64,000 nt of DNA from Verrucomicrobium sp. BvORR106 (GCF_000739655.1 NZ_BATR01000075.1:112098-176097), one strand, 5' to 3'; counted from the first letter of the stretch, positions 26,557 through 34,451 are shown. Numbers and translations are program-made. The notes: generated by a model from the letters alone, not told the origin.

Positions 26557-27054
26557 TCATGCGCGGCGGGCTTGTTTGAGTCTGCAGATGAGCCACGCTG
26601 CGGTGGAGGCTGGGATGACGTGGAGGAGGACGAAGAAGGTGATCTCAACGGGCAGCGGCCAACGCAGAACTTGGGGGGTGGCGAGTTCGAATCGATAGAG
26701 GCCAAAGGTGCCCAGTCCCTTTTCCGGTCGATGGACGAGAGTGCCTCTCACGATGGCGCCGCCTGCAAAATGCACTCTTGCCAGATAGCCGGGCACGCCG
26801 CCTTCCAAGGGAATGTGGATCAACTGGAGGTGCCGATCGTTGTCGAGGGCTGGATTTTCCGGGGAGAGATGGGTTCTTTCCAGACCACACTCAAGGGTGC
26901 CGCTGACATTCACCTGCAGCCCCTGAAAGGCGTCTGGGGACTGGACCACCGTGGCCACATCCAGCGCGCCGAGGTTCCCGTGGAAGCTCTTCTGCACGCC
27001 CCATCCCAGCCAGAAGCCGCAGATGAGCAGGAGCAGGATGGGGAGGGGGTTCAT
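26557..27054 (-). CDS. Membrane protein of unknown function
   Basis: The 165-residue protein starts with a hydrophobic helix (LPILLLLICGFWLGWGVQ), has a soluble middle of about 110 residues with a strand-rich pattern (VNVSGTLECGLERTHLSPEN, LQLIHIPLEGGVPGYLARVH), and ends with a second hydrophobic helix at about 136-158 (ITFFVLLHVIPASTAAWLIC). The middle is predicted outside the membrane. It resembles no named family I can recall, although the VSGTL core is OB-fold-like. It is a single gene on the minus strand, 150 bases before the sigma factor start. Confidence 0.7.
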   Translation of the reverse strand: MNPLPILLLLICGFWLGWGVQKSFHGNLGALDVATVVQSPDAFQGLQVNVSGTLECGLERTHLSPENPALDNDRHLQLIHIPLEGGVPGYLARVHFAGGAIVRGTLVHRPEKGLGTFGLYRFELATPQVLRWPLPVEITFFVLLHVIPASTAAWLICRLKQARRA

Positions 27055-27063
27055 GGGGAATGC

Positions 27064-27108
27064 GGAGTGATGGAGTGATGGAGTGATGGAGTGATGGAGT
27101 GATGGAGG
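27064..27108. repeat. 8-bp tandem repeat (gagtgatg)
   Basis: About five copies of gagtgatg stand just upstream of the membrane protein gene. The same unit recurs at 51731-51760 and 58412-58440. It is non-coding and could vary in number by slippage. Confidence 0.8.
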
Positions 27109-27201
27109 GGCGTGTCAGGTATGCCGCATGCGAGAGGAGCCGGGGATGAATCTTGGCACGTGACGGGTGACGCAGGCTGCTGAGAGGTTTAGAGCTGGCT
27201 C

Positions 27202-27420
27202 TTAAGGATCGGGCTGGTTGTTGGTAGTAACCCGGGTGGTGATCTGGGAGTCAACGGTGAGGGTGGGCAGGATCTTGGAAAGGACCCAGCCATGCGTGCG
27301 GAGGTAGCTCTTGCCGTTGACGTTCATGCTCCAGGGGGTGGTGTTGTCTCCCGTCGGTGTGAAGGTGCGGACGAGCTTGCCGCCGCGATACTGCTGGATG
27401 ATGAAGTCGCTGTTCTTCAT
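27202..27420 (-). CDS. Small protein of unknown function
   Basis: This 72-residue frame starts MKNSDFIIQQYRGGKLVRTF and ends with a TVDSQITTRVTTNN segment. The charge and hydrophobic alternation suggest a beta-rich fold, and codon use is like that of the neighbours. It follows the interrupted CdiI-type gene by 32 bases on the same strand. No family was recognised, and the call as a gene is moderate. Confidence 0.5.
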   Translation of the reverse strand: MKNSDFIIQQYRGGKLVRTFTPTGDNTTPWSMNVNGKSYLRTHGWVLSKILPTLTVDSQITTRVTTNNQPDP

Positions 27421-27452
27421 GGGGTGAGGAGAAAGGCGGAGGGGGCGGGGTC

Positions 27453-27750
27453 TCAGGACCTGCCGTGTTGGGCAAAGTACTCGGCTCTCTGGAAGATGTT
27501 GTAGGCTTGGCTCAGTGATTCGCGCCACTCGAAAGGGGTCGGCGTGCAAATGCTCGAGGGCGATGGGGATGAGATAGGGAATGCCAAACTGCTGGCTGAT
27601 CATGAAGCGCAGGTCTTCGACCGTGTACTCTTGCAAAGGGACCTGGTAGAGGCGGTGCGAGTTGGTGACCGCGTGGGAGTCGAACTGGGGCTGGCCCAGA
27701 CCCGCGCCCTCAAGGTCCTGCAGTGTTTTGGATCGGTCGTGTTCGGGCAT
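27453..27750 (-). pseudogene. CdiI-type immunity protein gene with frameshift
   Basis: From the ATG at 27750 the product reads MPEHDRSKTLQDLEGAGLGQ, then FDSHAVTNSHRLYQVPLQEY, TVEDLRFMISQQFGIPYLIP and IALEHLHADPF. This is the contact-dependent growth inhibition immunity family pattern (xDLEgxxWGxPxxxSHLVxTxHxLR, FTVEDLRIMIGQxxGLxYLVPLALExLxxxP). At the run ccctttc (27531-27537 region) the frame must shift by one base to continue as FEWRESLSQAYNIFQRAEYF to a stop at 27453. One T appears to be extra. It may be inactive or a sequencing error. No CdiA toxin is in the window. Confidence 0.65.
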
Positions 27751-27829
27751 GGGGGAGGATCTTTCTAATGACTGGTGCGCGGTGCAGGCCCTGCTGTGCA
27801 TGGGCGGGCGTTCGGTGCACTGTAGCTGA

Positions 27830-28204
27830 TCATGGGTGGTCCCTTCTCTCCAGTGTGAGGGTATGCTCAAGGTCGATCCTCGCCTTTTGGAGGATCAGGT
27901 TCATGTAGTGCGCGGCCTGCGTGCTTGCGGCTGCTTCGGAAGGAGCTTCTAGTGAAAAGACGTCTAAGGCTTCAAAGAGGGCGGATCGCTCGTGCTCTGT
28001 AAGTCCGCGCGACATGTCTGCATAGACGGCGTATTGCATCATTGGAACCTTGTGATGGGGATGCGGGAACTTCGTGACGATTGATTCCTCCAACCCGTCC
28101 ACCTCTGTCTCGACCATTGCTGGCGGCGCAGCCTGACGAGAATCTGGGGTGAGCCGGAGTGAGGATTTTGTGGGCAAACAGCCATGGACAGGTTGCTCTG
28201 TCAT
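27830..28204 (-). CDS. Small hypothetical protein
   Basis: This frame runs from an ATG at 28204 (alternative ATG at 28117). Residues after about 30 look structured: VDGLEESIVTKFPHPHHKVP, MSRGLTEHERSALFEALDVF and HYMNLILQKARIDLEHTLTL. The first 29 residues are Pro/Ser-rich and may be non-coding, which would favour the shorter start. The helical C-terminal half resembles no family I can name. It lies in the array of unrelated minus-strand genes. Confidence 0.5.
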   Translation of the reverse strand: MTEQPVHGCLPTKSSLRLTPDSRQAAPPAMVETEVDGLEESIVTKFPHPHHKVPMMQYAVYADMSRGLTEHERSALFEALDVFSLEAPSEAAASTQAAHYMNLILQKARIDLEHTLTLERRDHP

Positions 28205-28231
28205 GTGATTTCTGCAGATGGCGTGTGCAGA

Positions 28232-28391
28232 CTGAACCGGCGGGACGCCGGTAGTACGCACCGGCTGGAAGCCGGTGTCACTTAAGGCGTCACTGAGACG
28301 CCCGTCCCGGAGGGACGTTGGAGAGTAGCCGGTGGTGACAACCACCGGATTACGTGGCGCAAGCATGTTGCGTCCCGGAGGGACGCTGGAC
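28232..28391. repeat. Composite palindromic repeat (family R1), copy 1
   Basis: The first half (28232-28281) has two nested hairpins with arms ccggcgggacgccgg and accggctggaagccggt. The second half (28302-28391) has cgtcccggagggacg twice around gccggtggtgacaaccaccgg. Further copies are at 32253-32303, 35031-35192 and 47879-47930, with a shortened one at 43228-43257. The gap 28205-28530 otherwise contains only 7-bp repeats (gtaagtg, about 28435-28460). Confidence 0.85.
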
Positions 28392-28530
28392 CGGATGAGG
28401 GTGTTCTTGGGGGAGACGGTGTCTGATGGGGGGCAGTAAGTGGTAAGTGGTAAGTGGTGAGCAGAAGAGTTGGTGATGATGAGAAGCGGATGGTACTCCG
28501 AACAGAGCCTCGCGGGCTGGTCTTCGTCGT

Positions 28531-28878
28531 TCACTCGACGCCAAAAATGGCGGCTCGCACTTCTGGGTTCACAAGAATCCTGCTTCCGATGGGCACTTCA
28601 TCCTCGGAGAGATCAGTCAGCCAGACCGTAAGCGGCCAACAAGCCTCAACGGAGACATCGCCTCCTCTGAGGTTCAGGTGGGTCATATTTAGCTGTGCCG
28701 TTGCTGTGACTCTGCTTCCATCCGGTCGAGCGACCGTGACCTGCTCCTGTCGCTCGCTCCAACCCTGCTCTCTCCATGTTTTGGGCAATATGATTCTTGG
28801 GGATAGGACAAGTATGTGGATGCCAGGCTTGGAAATGAGGAAGGTGTGCTCGACGGTAAGTAGTTCCAGTTGGTCCAT
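28531..28878 (-). CDS. Small beta-barrel-like protein, unknown function
   Basis: The 115-residue product starts MDQLELLTVEHTFLISKPGI and contains VTVARPDGSRVTATAQLNMT, then VWLTDLSEDEVPIGSRIL. This is the pattern of an EF-Tu domain II-like beta barrel (strand-rich, PDGS turn, L-x-D-V/EVPIGS near the end) found in stand-alone form in many bacteria. No catalytic motif is visible. It is one of the separated minus-strand genes of the 26.5-49 kb array. Confidence 0.6.
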   Translation of the reverse strand: MDQLELLTVEHTFLISKPGIHILVLSPRIILPKTWREQGWSERQEQVTVARPDGSRVTATAQLNMTHLNLRGGDVSVEACWPLTVWLTDLSEDEVPIGSRILVNPEVRAAIFGVE

Positions 28879-28977
28879 ATCGGCGGAGGAATGCGCAAAG
28901 GGGAAAATCTTGGGTGAGGGAGATGCCTTCTCATGGTTGCCGTGTCGGCAGCGGTCACGACGAGGGCGTGGTCGGAA

Positions 28978-29104
28978 GCGGTCTGTAGTACAAACTCTCG
29001 TTTGCTCAGGGATCAGGGGTGGTGCGACTGAGCCGACTGAAGTCGGTACTCCAACCCTGGTGCGGATGCGGTGTGGGGGTTAGAGGAGGCAATCGCGCTG
29101 GTGA
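28978..29104. repeat. Intergenic repeat family R3, copy 1
   Basis: About 125 bases here match 32529-32657 closely, including gagccgactgaagtcggtac (hairpin arms ccgact/agtcgg) followed by a nearly identical 60-base tail through gtgtgggggttagagga. Both copies are in the same orientation and both lie just after the stop side of a minus-strand gene. Confidence 0.8.
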
Positions 29105-29129
29105 AAGCGGCGTCGAGCCGCACGCAGTG

Positions 29130-29600
29130 TCAGCTGTCTTTTGACAGGGTTTCTCGGGCATGGGCTGCGGTGGCCTGCCAAAGCTTGGCGGAGGTGGCGT
29201 CGAGCTGGTTGGTCAAGTTGCGAACGAAGTGTTCCCAGGCGGGTTCGTCTTGGTCTCGCAGTGCCTGGATTCTCCGGTTGCGTTCGGGGCGGTCCAGGAA
29301 GGCATCGGTGGCGTCCAGCTTCTGCAAGAAGCGGCGAACGACCTCTGCTGTTTCCCGGGCGCCGATGCGATCGAGGAAGGGGAGCAGCAAAGGGTAGTCG
29401 TTGCCGGTGGTGTTGCTGAAGTATTGCTCGAGCGTGCCGTTGTCTGATTCTGCTTCGAGCCACCAGACCATGTGAACGTGGCGTTGCAGCTCAGTGAACT
29501 GCTCGAGCCTGGCGGGGCTCTGATCCCGGATGGCTTTGATCAGTTCTTTGTCACTGGCGGACTTGGCCAGTGAGGTGAGGTCTTTGCGAAAGGGCCACAT
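29130..29600 (-). CDS. DMP19/DUF4375 family protein
   Basis: The core motif HMVWWLEAESDNGTLEQYFS, followed by NTTGNDYPLLLPFLDRIGA, matches DMP19 (DUF4375), whose hallmark is a WxLxxExxNGGxxQFFxN pattern. A helical N-terminus (ASDKELIKAIRDQSPARL) and C-terminus flank it. DMP19 domains occur as single-gene regulators or immunity proteins in polymorphic toxin loci. There is no toxin beside it here. A second DMP19-type gene lies at 45040-45666. Confidence 0.75.
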   Translation of the reverse strand: MWPFRKDLTSLAKSASDKELIKAIRDQSPARLEQFTELQRHVHMVWWLEAESDNGTLEQYFSNTTGNDYPLLLPFLDRIGARETAEVVRRFLQKLDATDAFLDRPERNRRIQALRDQDEPAWEHFVRNLTNQLDATSAKLWQATAAHARETLSKDS

Positions 29601-29603
29601 GAG

Positions 29604-29646
29604 GTGGTAAGTGGTGAGAGGTGAGAGGTGAGAGGTGAGAGGTGAG
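29604..29646. repeat. 7-bp tandem repeat (gaggtga)
   Basis: About five copies of gaggtga, blending into gtggtaa units at the left side, fill the short gap between the DMP19 and DUF1877 genes. It belongs to the set of 7-bp-period repeats scattered through the window. Confidence 0.8.
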
Positions 29647-29651
29647 GGGGC

Positions 29652-30149
29652 TTAGTTGATGTAGAGGATCATCGCTTCATTATTCTCGGCGGCGTCGGCG
29701 AAGTGAGTTTTGAGGTCGACGAAGTAATCGAATATGTAATCGCGTTCGGTATCGTTGCCCTCCCAGCCAGAGGGGTAGATCTCGGCGTCACGAACCCGTT
29801 GTGGGTCAAAACGGCTCCAGAGGTCGTCCGGGGAGATGTGCGCCAGTGCGCTGGCCACGGCATCTACCTGTGCGGGAGTCAGATATCGGGCCGGGCCATA
29901 ACCGACGTCTTCTGTGCCGATCTCTTTGCCGCCTAGGACTGCATTGGCAAACGGCTCAGCTCCGCCCCAGGCCTCGCCTGTGAGGAGAAAGTGGATGAGG
30001 TGCCAGGACTTGTCTGTATCGAGATGGCGGTCGGGTGGATGATCCGAGTCATCCTCGGGATAGAGCAACTCGGTGATGGACTCTGGGGCCTGCAGGACCC
30101 GTTGCAGCTCTGCCTCCGGCAGGCGGAGGTAGTTTCCGATCATTGACAT
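29652..30149 (-). CDS. DUF1877 (YfbM-like) family protein
   Basis: The product starts MSMIGNYLRLPEAELQRVL and carries LDTDKSWHLIHFLLTGEAWG, then GYGPARYLTPAQVDAVASAL and the end FVDLKTHFADAAENNEAMIL. These are the standard marks of DUF1877, where DKxWHxIHFLLTG and the final F-x-A-A are diagnostic. Members are small cytosolic proteins that recur in immunity arrays of polymorphic toxin systems. The length of 165 residues is normal. Confidence 0.85.
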   Translation of the reverse strand: MSMIGNYLRLPEAELQRVLQAPESITELLYPEDDSDHPPDRHLDTDKSWHLIHFLLTGEAWGGAEPFANAVLGGKEIGTEDVGYGPARYLTPAQVDAVASALAHISPDDLWSRFDPQRVRDAEIYPSGWEGNDTERDYIFDYFVDLKTHFADAAENNEAMILYIN

Positions 30150-30525
30150 AGGAGAATGCGTTGTGAGCAGGTTGAGTTTTCAAGTGTGGCCCGGCGGCGT
30201 TATCGGTCGCTTGTACGAACAGAGCAGTCCTGCAGGCGTGAGTGTCGGGGTGGGAGCGGAGGTTGCGGCGGCTGGCGAAAGCGGCGTCGAGCCGCACGCA
30301 CTCCAAGACGCTTCGCGAGGATGTGGGTGCTGGGGCAAAGGGGATCGCGTGAAGGGGGGGTGTCTCATGACCGCAACCGACCGCCCAGGGTGGCAGTTCG
30401 GGCGCCGCATGAATTCCTATTTGAGCTTGGTCTTGTGAAGCTCAACGGTGCCCGTTGGAGAGTCGGCGTGAAGCAGGCAGGTTTTTGCGCCGCGCTGAAT
30501 GATGGCGAAAGCAGAAGCGCTGCGG
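30150..30525. other. Gene-free interval with a repeat fragment
   Basis: No gene is supported. A fragment gaaagcggcgtcgagccgca at about 30278-30297 also stands at 29101-29120 and is related to the gaaagcggcgcttcacgcac repeat near 49976, 55486 and 57358. The rest shows nothing recognisable. Confidence 0.5.
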
Positions 30526-31029
30526 TCATTCGAATTTGAAGCCCGCATGGTCGTCGAAGTCCTTCTTCGCTGCCGGGGACATTTGGGAGTAGAGGACACG
30601 GATGGTGTAGCCTCCGACGAGTTTGCCGTTCTCGATGTAGAACCAGTCGGATATCTCGTCTTTGGCGGCCGTGGCGGTCTGGCCCAGCTTGACGTTGGTC
30701 ACGGTCACGGGTTCGTTGTCCACGCGACCGCTAAACTGGGTGCCGTCGAAGGAGGCGTTGGACAACCAGATGTGCTCGATCTGCTCACCGTCCTTGAAGG
30801 GCTTTTTGACCGTGAAGTTGCCCTGACCCGCTGCGGGTGCCTTGAGCGCGGCGATAAAGGTGTCCACGGAGTCCCGCGCAGTCTGAATGGCCTTGTCCAT
30901 CTCGGGGTCGTGGTCAGGGACATGGACAAAGTTGGGGTTGTCTTCGCTCCGGAGGGTCTCGTCGCCGGACTTCTTGCAAGCGGTGAAGGCGAGTGATGCG
31001 ACGAGGAAGGCGAGGGGGAGTGTTTTCAT
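30526..31029 (-). CDS. DUF2314 (YegJ-like) lipoprotein
   Basis: A lipoprotein signal (MKTLPLAFLVASLAFTACKK) with Cys at residue 18 precedes the mature part. The middle reads MDKAIQTARDSVDTFIAALK, then FTVKKPFKDGEQIEHIWLSN and FSGRVDNEPVTVTNVKLGQT, followed by ISDWFYIENGKLVGGYTIRV. This is the DUF2314 pattern (AxxTLxxFxxAL, FxVKxPFxDGxxxEHxWL, G.L.N.P, xSDWxYxxxGKxxGGYTxR). It should sit on a lipid anchor at the envelope. The domain is also seen as an immunity-type protein. Confidence 0.87.
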   Translation of the reverse strand: MKTLPLAFLVASLAFTACKKSGDETLRSEDNPNFVHVPDHDPEMDKAIQTARDSVDTFIAALKAPAAGQGNFTVKKPFKDGEQIEHIWLSNASFDGTQFSGRVDNEPVTVTNVKLGQTATAAKDEISDWFYIENGKLVGGYTIRVLYSQMSPAAKKDFDDHAGFKFE

Positions 31030-31212
31030 CTTGGATGAGCGGGGGGCGACGCGTAACGATGGACCTCAACCGCAACTTGGCGGAGGCGTGGGGAAAACGA
31101 AGGGGATGTTGAGCGAACTGCTGGAGCCTGTCAATGGGGCGATGGTTGGCTTTGGTCGCCCGCCTTGCACATGCGAGTCAGGGTAGTGGTTGTCGCCGTG
31201 GAAGTACGAGAG

Positions 31213-31471
31213 CGCTCTGACGCCAAGGACGTCATACAAAGTAGCCCAGGGTCAGGCGAGGCACGAGCTGCCACCCTGGGTCCATGGGAAGGAGCACCGG
31301 AACTCCGAAGTGAGTTCTACAAACCGCGACCACCTCCCTGAAGTGTCCGCCGTAAGTAAGAGGATCGTCTCCGGGTGATCTGGACGGTCTGTAGAACTCC
31401 TTTGGAGTTCCATCACTACCGCGTGTTACCCGGGGTGGCGACCGCTTCGCGGTCTGACCCCGGGCTATTTT
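31213..31471. repeat. Long intergenic repeat family R4, copy 1
   Basis: About 258 bases match 44112-44368 at high identity. Landmarks in order are gtcatacaaagtagcccagg, then ccgaagtgagttctacaaac, then gtagaactcctttggagttc and finally cgaccgcttcgcggtctgac. Several of these are perfect or near-perfect hairpins. No reading frame runs through the unit. It resembles a non-autonomous mobile element or a compound of smaller palindromes. Between 31030 and 31515 nothing else is seen. Confidence 0.85.
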
Positions 31472-31515
31472 ATGAGGTTGCGGGATTTCATGTCAGCAGA
31501 CGGTAAAGTCGATCA

Positions 31516-31809
31516 TTAGGTCAGACGATCGATTCCATGGTCCGGATGCCTTTTGTCATGTCGTAGGACCAGGAGATAGATGGCTGCATCATCCACTTCG
31601 CACAGCAGGTGATATGGGAACCGCCGGAAATTGGCTCTGCGCAGGCCACACGAATCGAAATGGTGGCTTCTGGGATTTCTCTCCACGGAGGCAAAAACAG
31701 AGTCCAACTCCCTCCAAAACGCGGAAAGAACCCGCTCCGATATTTCTGCGTAGTGCGAGGCTGCGTCGCGTATGTCGTCAGCAAGCTTTGGGTGACGGAC
31801 TGTCTGCAT
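31516..31809 (-). CDS. ParE-family toxin (RelE/ParE superfamily)
   Basis: The 97-residue protein contains LADDIRDAASHYAEISERVL, FWRELDSVFASVERNP, LRRANFRRFPYHLLCEVDDA and IYLLVLRHDKRHPD. This is the compact ParE fold with the conserved R-x-x-x-x-x-FPY-x-L/I-x-Y core and a final H-x-x-R-x-P. It begins 3 bases after the stop of the antitoxin gene, the usual order for such modules. Toxins of this kind block gyrase or cleave mRNA; gyrase is more common for ParE. Confidence 0.88.
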   Translation of the reverse strand: MQTVRHPKLADDIRDAASHYAEISERVLSAFWRELDSVFASVERNPRSHHFDSCGLRRANFRRFPYHLLCEVDDAAIYLLVLRHDKRHPDHGIDRLT

Positions 31810-31812
31810 CTG

Positions 31813-32022
31813 TTAGTGGCGTCCACAAGCCTTCCAAAACTCCTCCTCGGACAACCCTCGGACTCTTCCGGACTTCAGGTCTTGCAGGCGCTGAAGGGCT
31901 TCTTCATCGTCAACGTAATGAGGACTGGGATCGAGATCCTCAAGGAGCGAGGAAATCAGCTCCGTACGGTCCATCGAGTTGAGCTTGGAGGCCTCTTTGA
32001 GCAACTCAGCGACTTGTGACAT
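31813..32022 (-). CDS. Addiction-module antitoxin (CHP02574 family)
   Basis: The 69-residue product MSQVAELLKEASKLNSMDRT, then ELISSLLEDLDPS and EEEFWKACGRH, is the standard addiction-module component with an L-x-x-x-E/D-R-xEL-x-x-x-L-x-x-SL pattern. It precedes the ParE toxin by 3 bases. It is expected to bind and neutralise the toxin and to repress the pair. Confidence 0.85.
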   Translation of the reverse strand: MSQVAELLKEASKLNSMDRTELISSLLEDLDPSPHYVDDEEALQRLQDLKSGRVRGLSEEEFWKACGRH

Positions 32023-32675
32023 GTGGAAAATGTAGCAGAAGTCGGCGAACCCGCCAGTCCGTATTATTTTGGATGAATCGGTGACTTGTCAGTCATCTGG
32101 GCAAGGTTCCGGAGGCAGGGTGTGTTGGGGCGGACTTTGCCCCTATCTTGTTGATCGTCTGTGACATGTGGATGGTGTGGGCGGGGGCGGCGAATGAGCT
32201 TGGGGTAGCTGTCGCGGGAGCCCCTCGGCGAGTGCGGCCGAGATGCGAATGACCTGAACCGGCGGGACGCCGGTAGCACGCACAGGCTGGAAGCCGGTGT
32301 CACGGGGCATCTCAGGGGGTGCGACGTTTTGTAGAACTCCCTTCGGAGTTTTGGGTGGAGCTTCCGAGTCAGTATGAAGGACGACAGGCACCTTCTCCAT
32401 AGCTTCTTCACAAGTTCGGACGGCTCCTTGGATCCTATGGCGTCACGAAGTTTGAATCGGCAAATTGGGCACGGTCAGGGACGCCGCAGGGGAGCGTTGG
32501 ATCGGTGAGCGGTGAGTGGAGGTGATTGGAAGTGGTTCGTAGTACCAACTTTAGTTTGCCAAGGGCGTCGCCGTGGTGCGGACTGAGCCGACTGAAGTCG
32601 GTACTCCAACGCTGGTGCGGATGCGGTGTGGGGGTTAGAGGAGACAAACACGCTGGTGATGCAGTGGGGATGAAG
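32023..32675. repeat. Gene-free interval with families R1 and R3
   Basis: This gap holds an R1 copy at 32253-32303 (half unit), a gtagaactcccttcggagtt hairpin at 32331-32350 that also appears inside the R4 family, and the R3 copy at 32529-32657. No gene is supported on either strand. Confidence 0.75.
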
Positions 32676-33101
32676 TCATCGGCGAAGCGGGATCTGAATG
32701 GTCTCGGGAAGGTTCAAGGGGAGGGGGTGCTCTTTTCGAGACTCGTAGCTCTGTGTGGTGGTCTGATAGCCTGGTGCAGAGGCCGTGAGTGTCAGTGATG
32801 AAGAGGCACTCCGCAGATGCCAGGGAGTAGGGGCTACGCCGGGACTGCCGAGGTAGATCAGATAGTGGTGCTGCGATGCGGGCGGCAAGGTGAATGCGCC
32901 AGTGGTAGAGGTCACGGCTTTGCGGGTGTAGCCCGCGCGTTCTGCGGTCACTCTGGCTGCGGCGATCGGCTTGCCGGTCTGGGCATCGACCACGGAGCCT
33001 TGAATGCGGGGGAAGACGGGTGTGGTGGCGGGGAAGGGGGCGCAAGCGGGCAGGAGCGCGGCGAGGACGGCGAAGGCTGATGGGAAGAGCGCTTGTTTCA
33101 T
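32676..33101 (-). CDS. Lipoprotein with carboxypeptidase-regulatory-like beta-sandwich
   Basis: MKQALFPSAFAVLAALLPAC is a lipoprotein signal with Cys20. The mature part reads IQGSVVDAQTGKPIAAARVT, then TTGAFTLPPASQHHYLIYLG and LTLTASAPGYQTTTQSYES, the CarboxypepD_reg-like sandwich found in many outer-surface proteins. At 141 residues it is one such domain alone. It is single and unlinked in function to its neighbours. Confidence 0.8.
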   Translation of the reverse strand: MKQALFPSAFAVLAALLPACAPFPATTPVFPRIQGSVVDAQTGKPIAAARVTAERAGYTRKAVTSTTGAFTLPPASQHHYLIYLGSPGVAPTPWHLRSASSSLTLTASAPGYQTTTQSYESRKEHPLPLNLPETIQIPLRR

Positions 33102-33154
33102 TGGGCGAAGGGGCGAAGGCGCGGAGCGGGGCCGTTTTGAATGGAGGTGCCGTA

Positions 33155-33547
33155 TTACTTCAACCTTTCAAAGCGGCCTTTGCGCTTGATGAGGTTTTTG
33201 TAGTCCCATTGAATCTCCTGGGCCTCTTTGAGCCAGCGGCGGAGGGCTGCTTTCTTGACCTCTGAGACGGTGTTGTAGAAGACGGAGGCGTCTTTGAACT
33301 TTTTGCCCACGACGTTGAGGCCCGGTTCATGGAAATCGGCGCCGCTCCAGAACATGAGGCGTACGCCGGGCTTCTGGACGCTGTAGCCGACGATGGGGTT
33401 GCCTTCCAGGAACCAGACGGGATGGGCGTGCCAGATCTTGTTCTCGGCTTGCGGCAGGCCTTTGTCGATCTCCCGGGCCAGGAGATCGACCACTTCCTGC
33501 TGGGCGGGGGCCAGTGTGGCGTTGTAGGTCTGGATGTCGGGGTGCAT
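33155..33547 (-). CDS. DUF1801 domain protein
   Basis: The product starts MHPDIQTYNATLAPAQQEVV and continues LLAREIDKGLPQAENKIWHA, HPVWFLEGNPIVGYSVQKPG, then LMFWSGADFHEPGL and the C-terminal basic helix LIKRKGRFERLK. This is the DUF1801 (iron chaperone frataxin-like/YdhG) pattern, where xGxPxWxxxGxxxxGY and L.FW/F.G are typical. It is cytosolic. The length is usual. Confidence 0.82.
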   Translation of the reverse strand: MHPDIQTYNATLAPAQQEVVDLLAREIDKGLPQAENKIWHAHPVWFLEGNPIVGYSVQKPGVRLMFWSGADFHEPGLNVVGKKFKDASVFYNTVSEVKKAALRRWLKEAQEIQWDYKNLIKRKGRFERLK

Positions 33548-33549
33548 GG

Positions 33550-33588
33550 GGGTAAGTGGTAAGTGGTAAGTGGTAAGTGGTAAGTGGT
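33550..33588. repeat. 7-bp tandem repeat (gtaagtg)
   Basis: About five copies of gtaagtg lie just upstream of the DUF1801 gene. The same unit is seen near 28435-28460 and 57076-57098. Confidence 0.85.
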
Positions 33589-33623
33589 GGGACGCGGGCT
33601 AGGGGAGCTTGGGCGGCGTCAGG

Positions 33624-34451
33624 TTAGGATGGGGCGCTCTGGCCTGGCCAGTTCTGAATGCCGACGTATTGCTTGCGGTACTCGAATCCGCGATCGGGCC
33701 ACGTCTCGGCATACTGAAGCAAGGCTTCTTCGCCTGCCTGCCATTCTCTGCCATCGACCCGGCAGTCGGCCTCTAGTGAACCGTCGGCATTGCGGACGGC
33801 AAACAATCGGATGCCGTGAAATGAAGTCCCGGCAAGGATCTCCTTGAACGCCTCATGCGTGTTGGTGAAGAGGCAGCAAGGGCAGAAGTCGTGGGATTCT
33901 TCGTTGGTCAGGGATGAATAAGAGACCGCATGCGCGGGCGGGCCGAAAATCACCCGTCGATCGCCGTCGGAGCCTGCTGGAGTGTCTGAGGTCATCTGCA
34001 TGGTCATGCACTGGTCTGGCTTCTCGATCAGGGCATCAAGAAAGACCGGGAGATCTGAAGCCGCCCAGGTTTCAAAGGCCTTTTGGAGGGCGCTCTTGAT
34101 GTCGTCGCCTGTGGCGTACTGGTATTCGAAGACACCAGCAGGGACGAGGGTGCGGTGAGCCACTTGGAGGGTGCTGCTGGTGCGGACGCCACCGTCTTCC
34201 AGGGGATGCACTGCGATCACCTGAGGCATGATGGTGAAGTCGCGGTTCACTTCGATCCAGCTCTTTCGGCGGACGATTGAATGGCCGGCGGCGCTCAATG
34301 CTTCGGCGAGGGAGCTGAGGAGATCGGCTTCTTCAGTCCAGCTCCGATCGCCGTTGGCGAAGCCGACTTTGATCGTGTGTCCGCGCCCCGGGTTTTCCGG
34401 GTCCGGCTGGGGCGGGGTGATCGATTGTTTCTGTTTGAACCAACGGAACAT
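33624..34451 (-). CDS. DUF6348-like family protein
   Basis: The 275-residue protein contains LLSSLAEALSAAGHSIVRRK, then GVRTSSTLQVAHRTLVPAGV, SHDFCPCCLFTNTHEAFKEI and ADCRVDGREWQAGEEALLQY ending in GFEYRKQYVGIQ. This order matches DUF6348, a family of cytosolic proteins with a CCL/FT motif and the ADCRVNGxxWxxGxxAL tail. Function is unknown; family members are sporadic and occur in immunity-like arrays. Confidence 0.75.
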   Translation of the reverse strand: MFRWFKQKQSITPPQPDPENPGRGHTIKVGFANGDRSWTEEADLLSSLAEALSAAGHSIVRRKSWIEVNRDFTIMPQVIAVHPLEDGGVRTSSTLQVAHRTLVPAGVFEYQYATGDDIKSALQKAFETWAASDLPVFLDALIEKPDQCMTMQMTSDTPAGSDGDRRVIFGPPAHAVSYSSLTNEESHDFCPCCLFTNTHEAFKEILAGTSFHGIRLFAVRNADGSLEADCRVDGREWQAGEEALLQYAETWPDRGFEYRKQYVGIQNWPGQSAPS

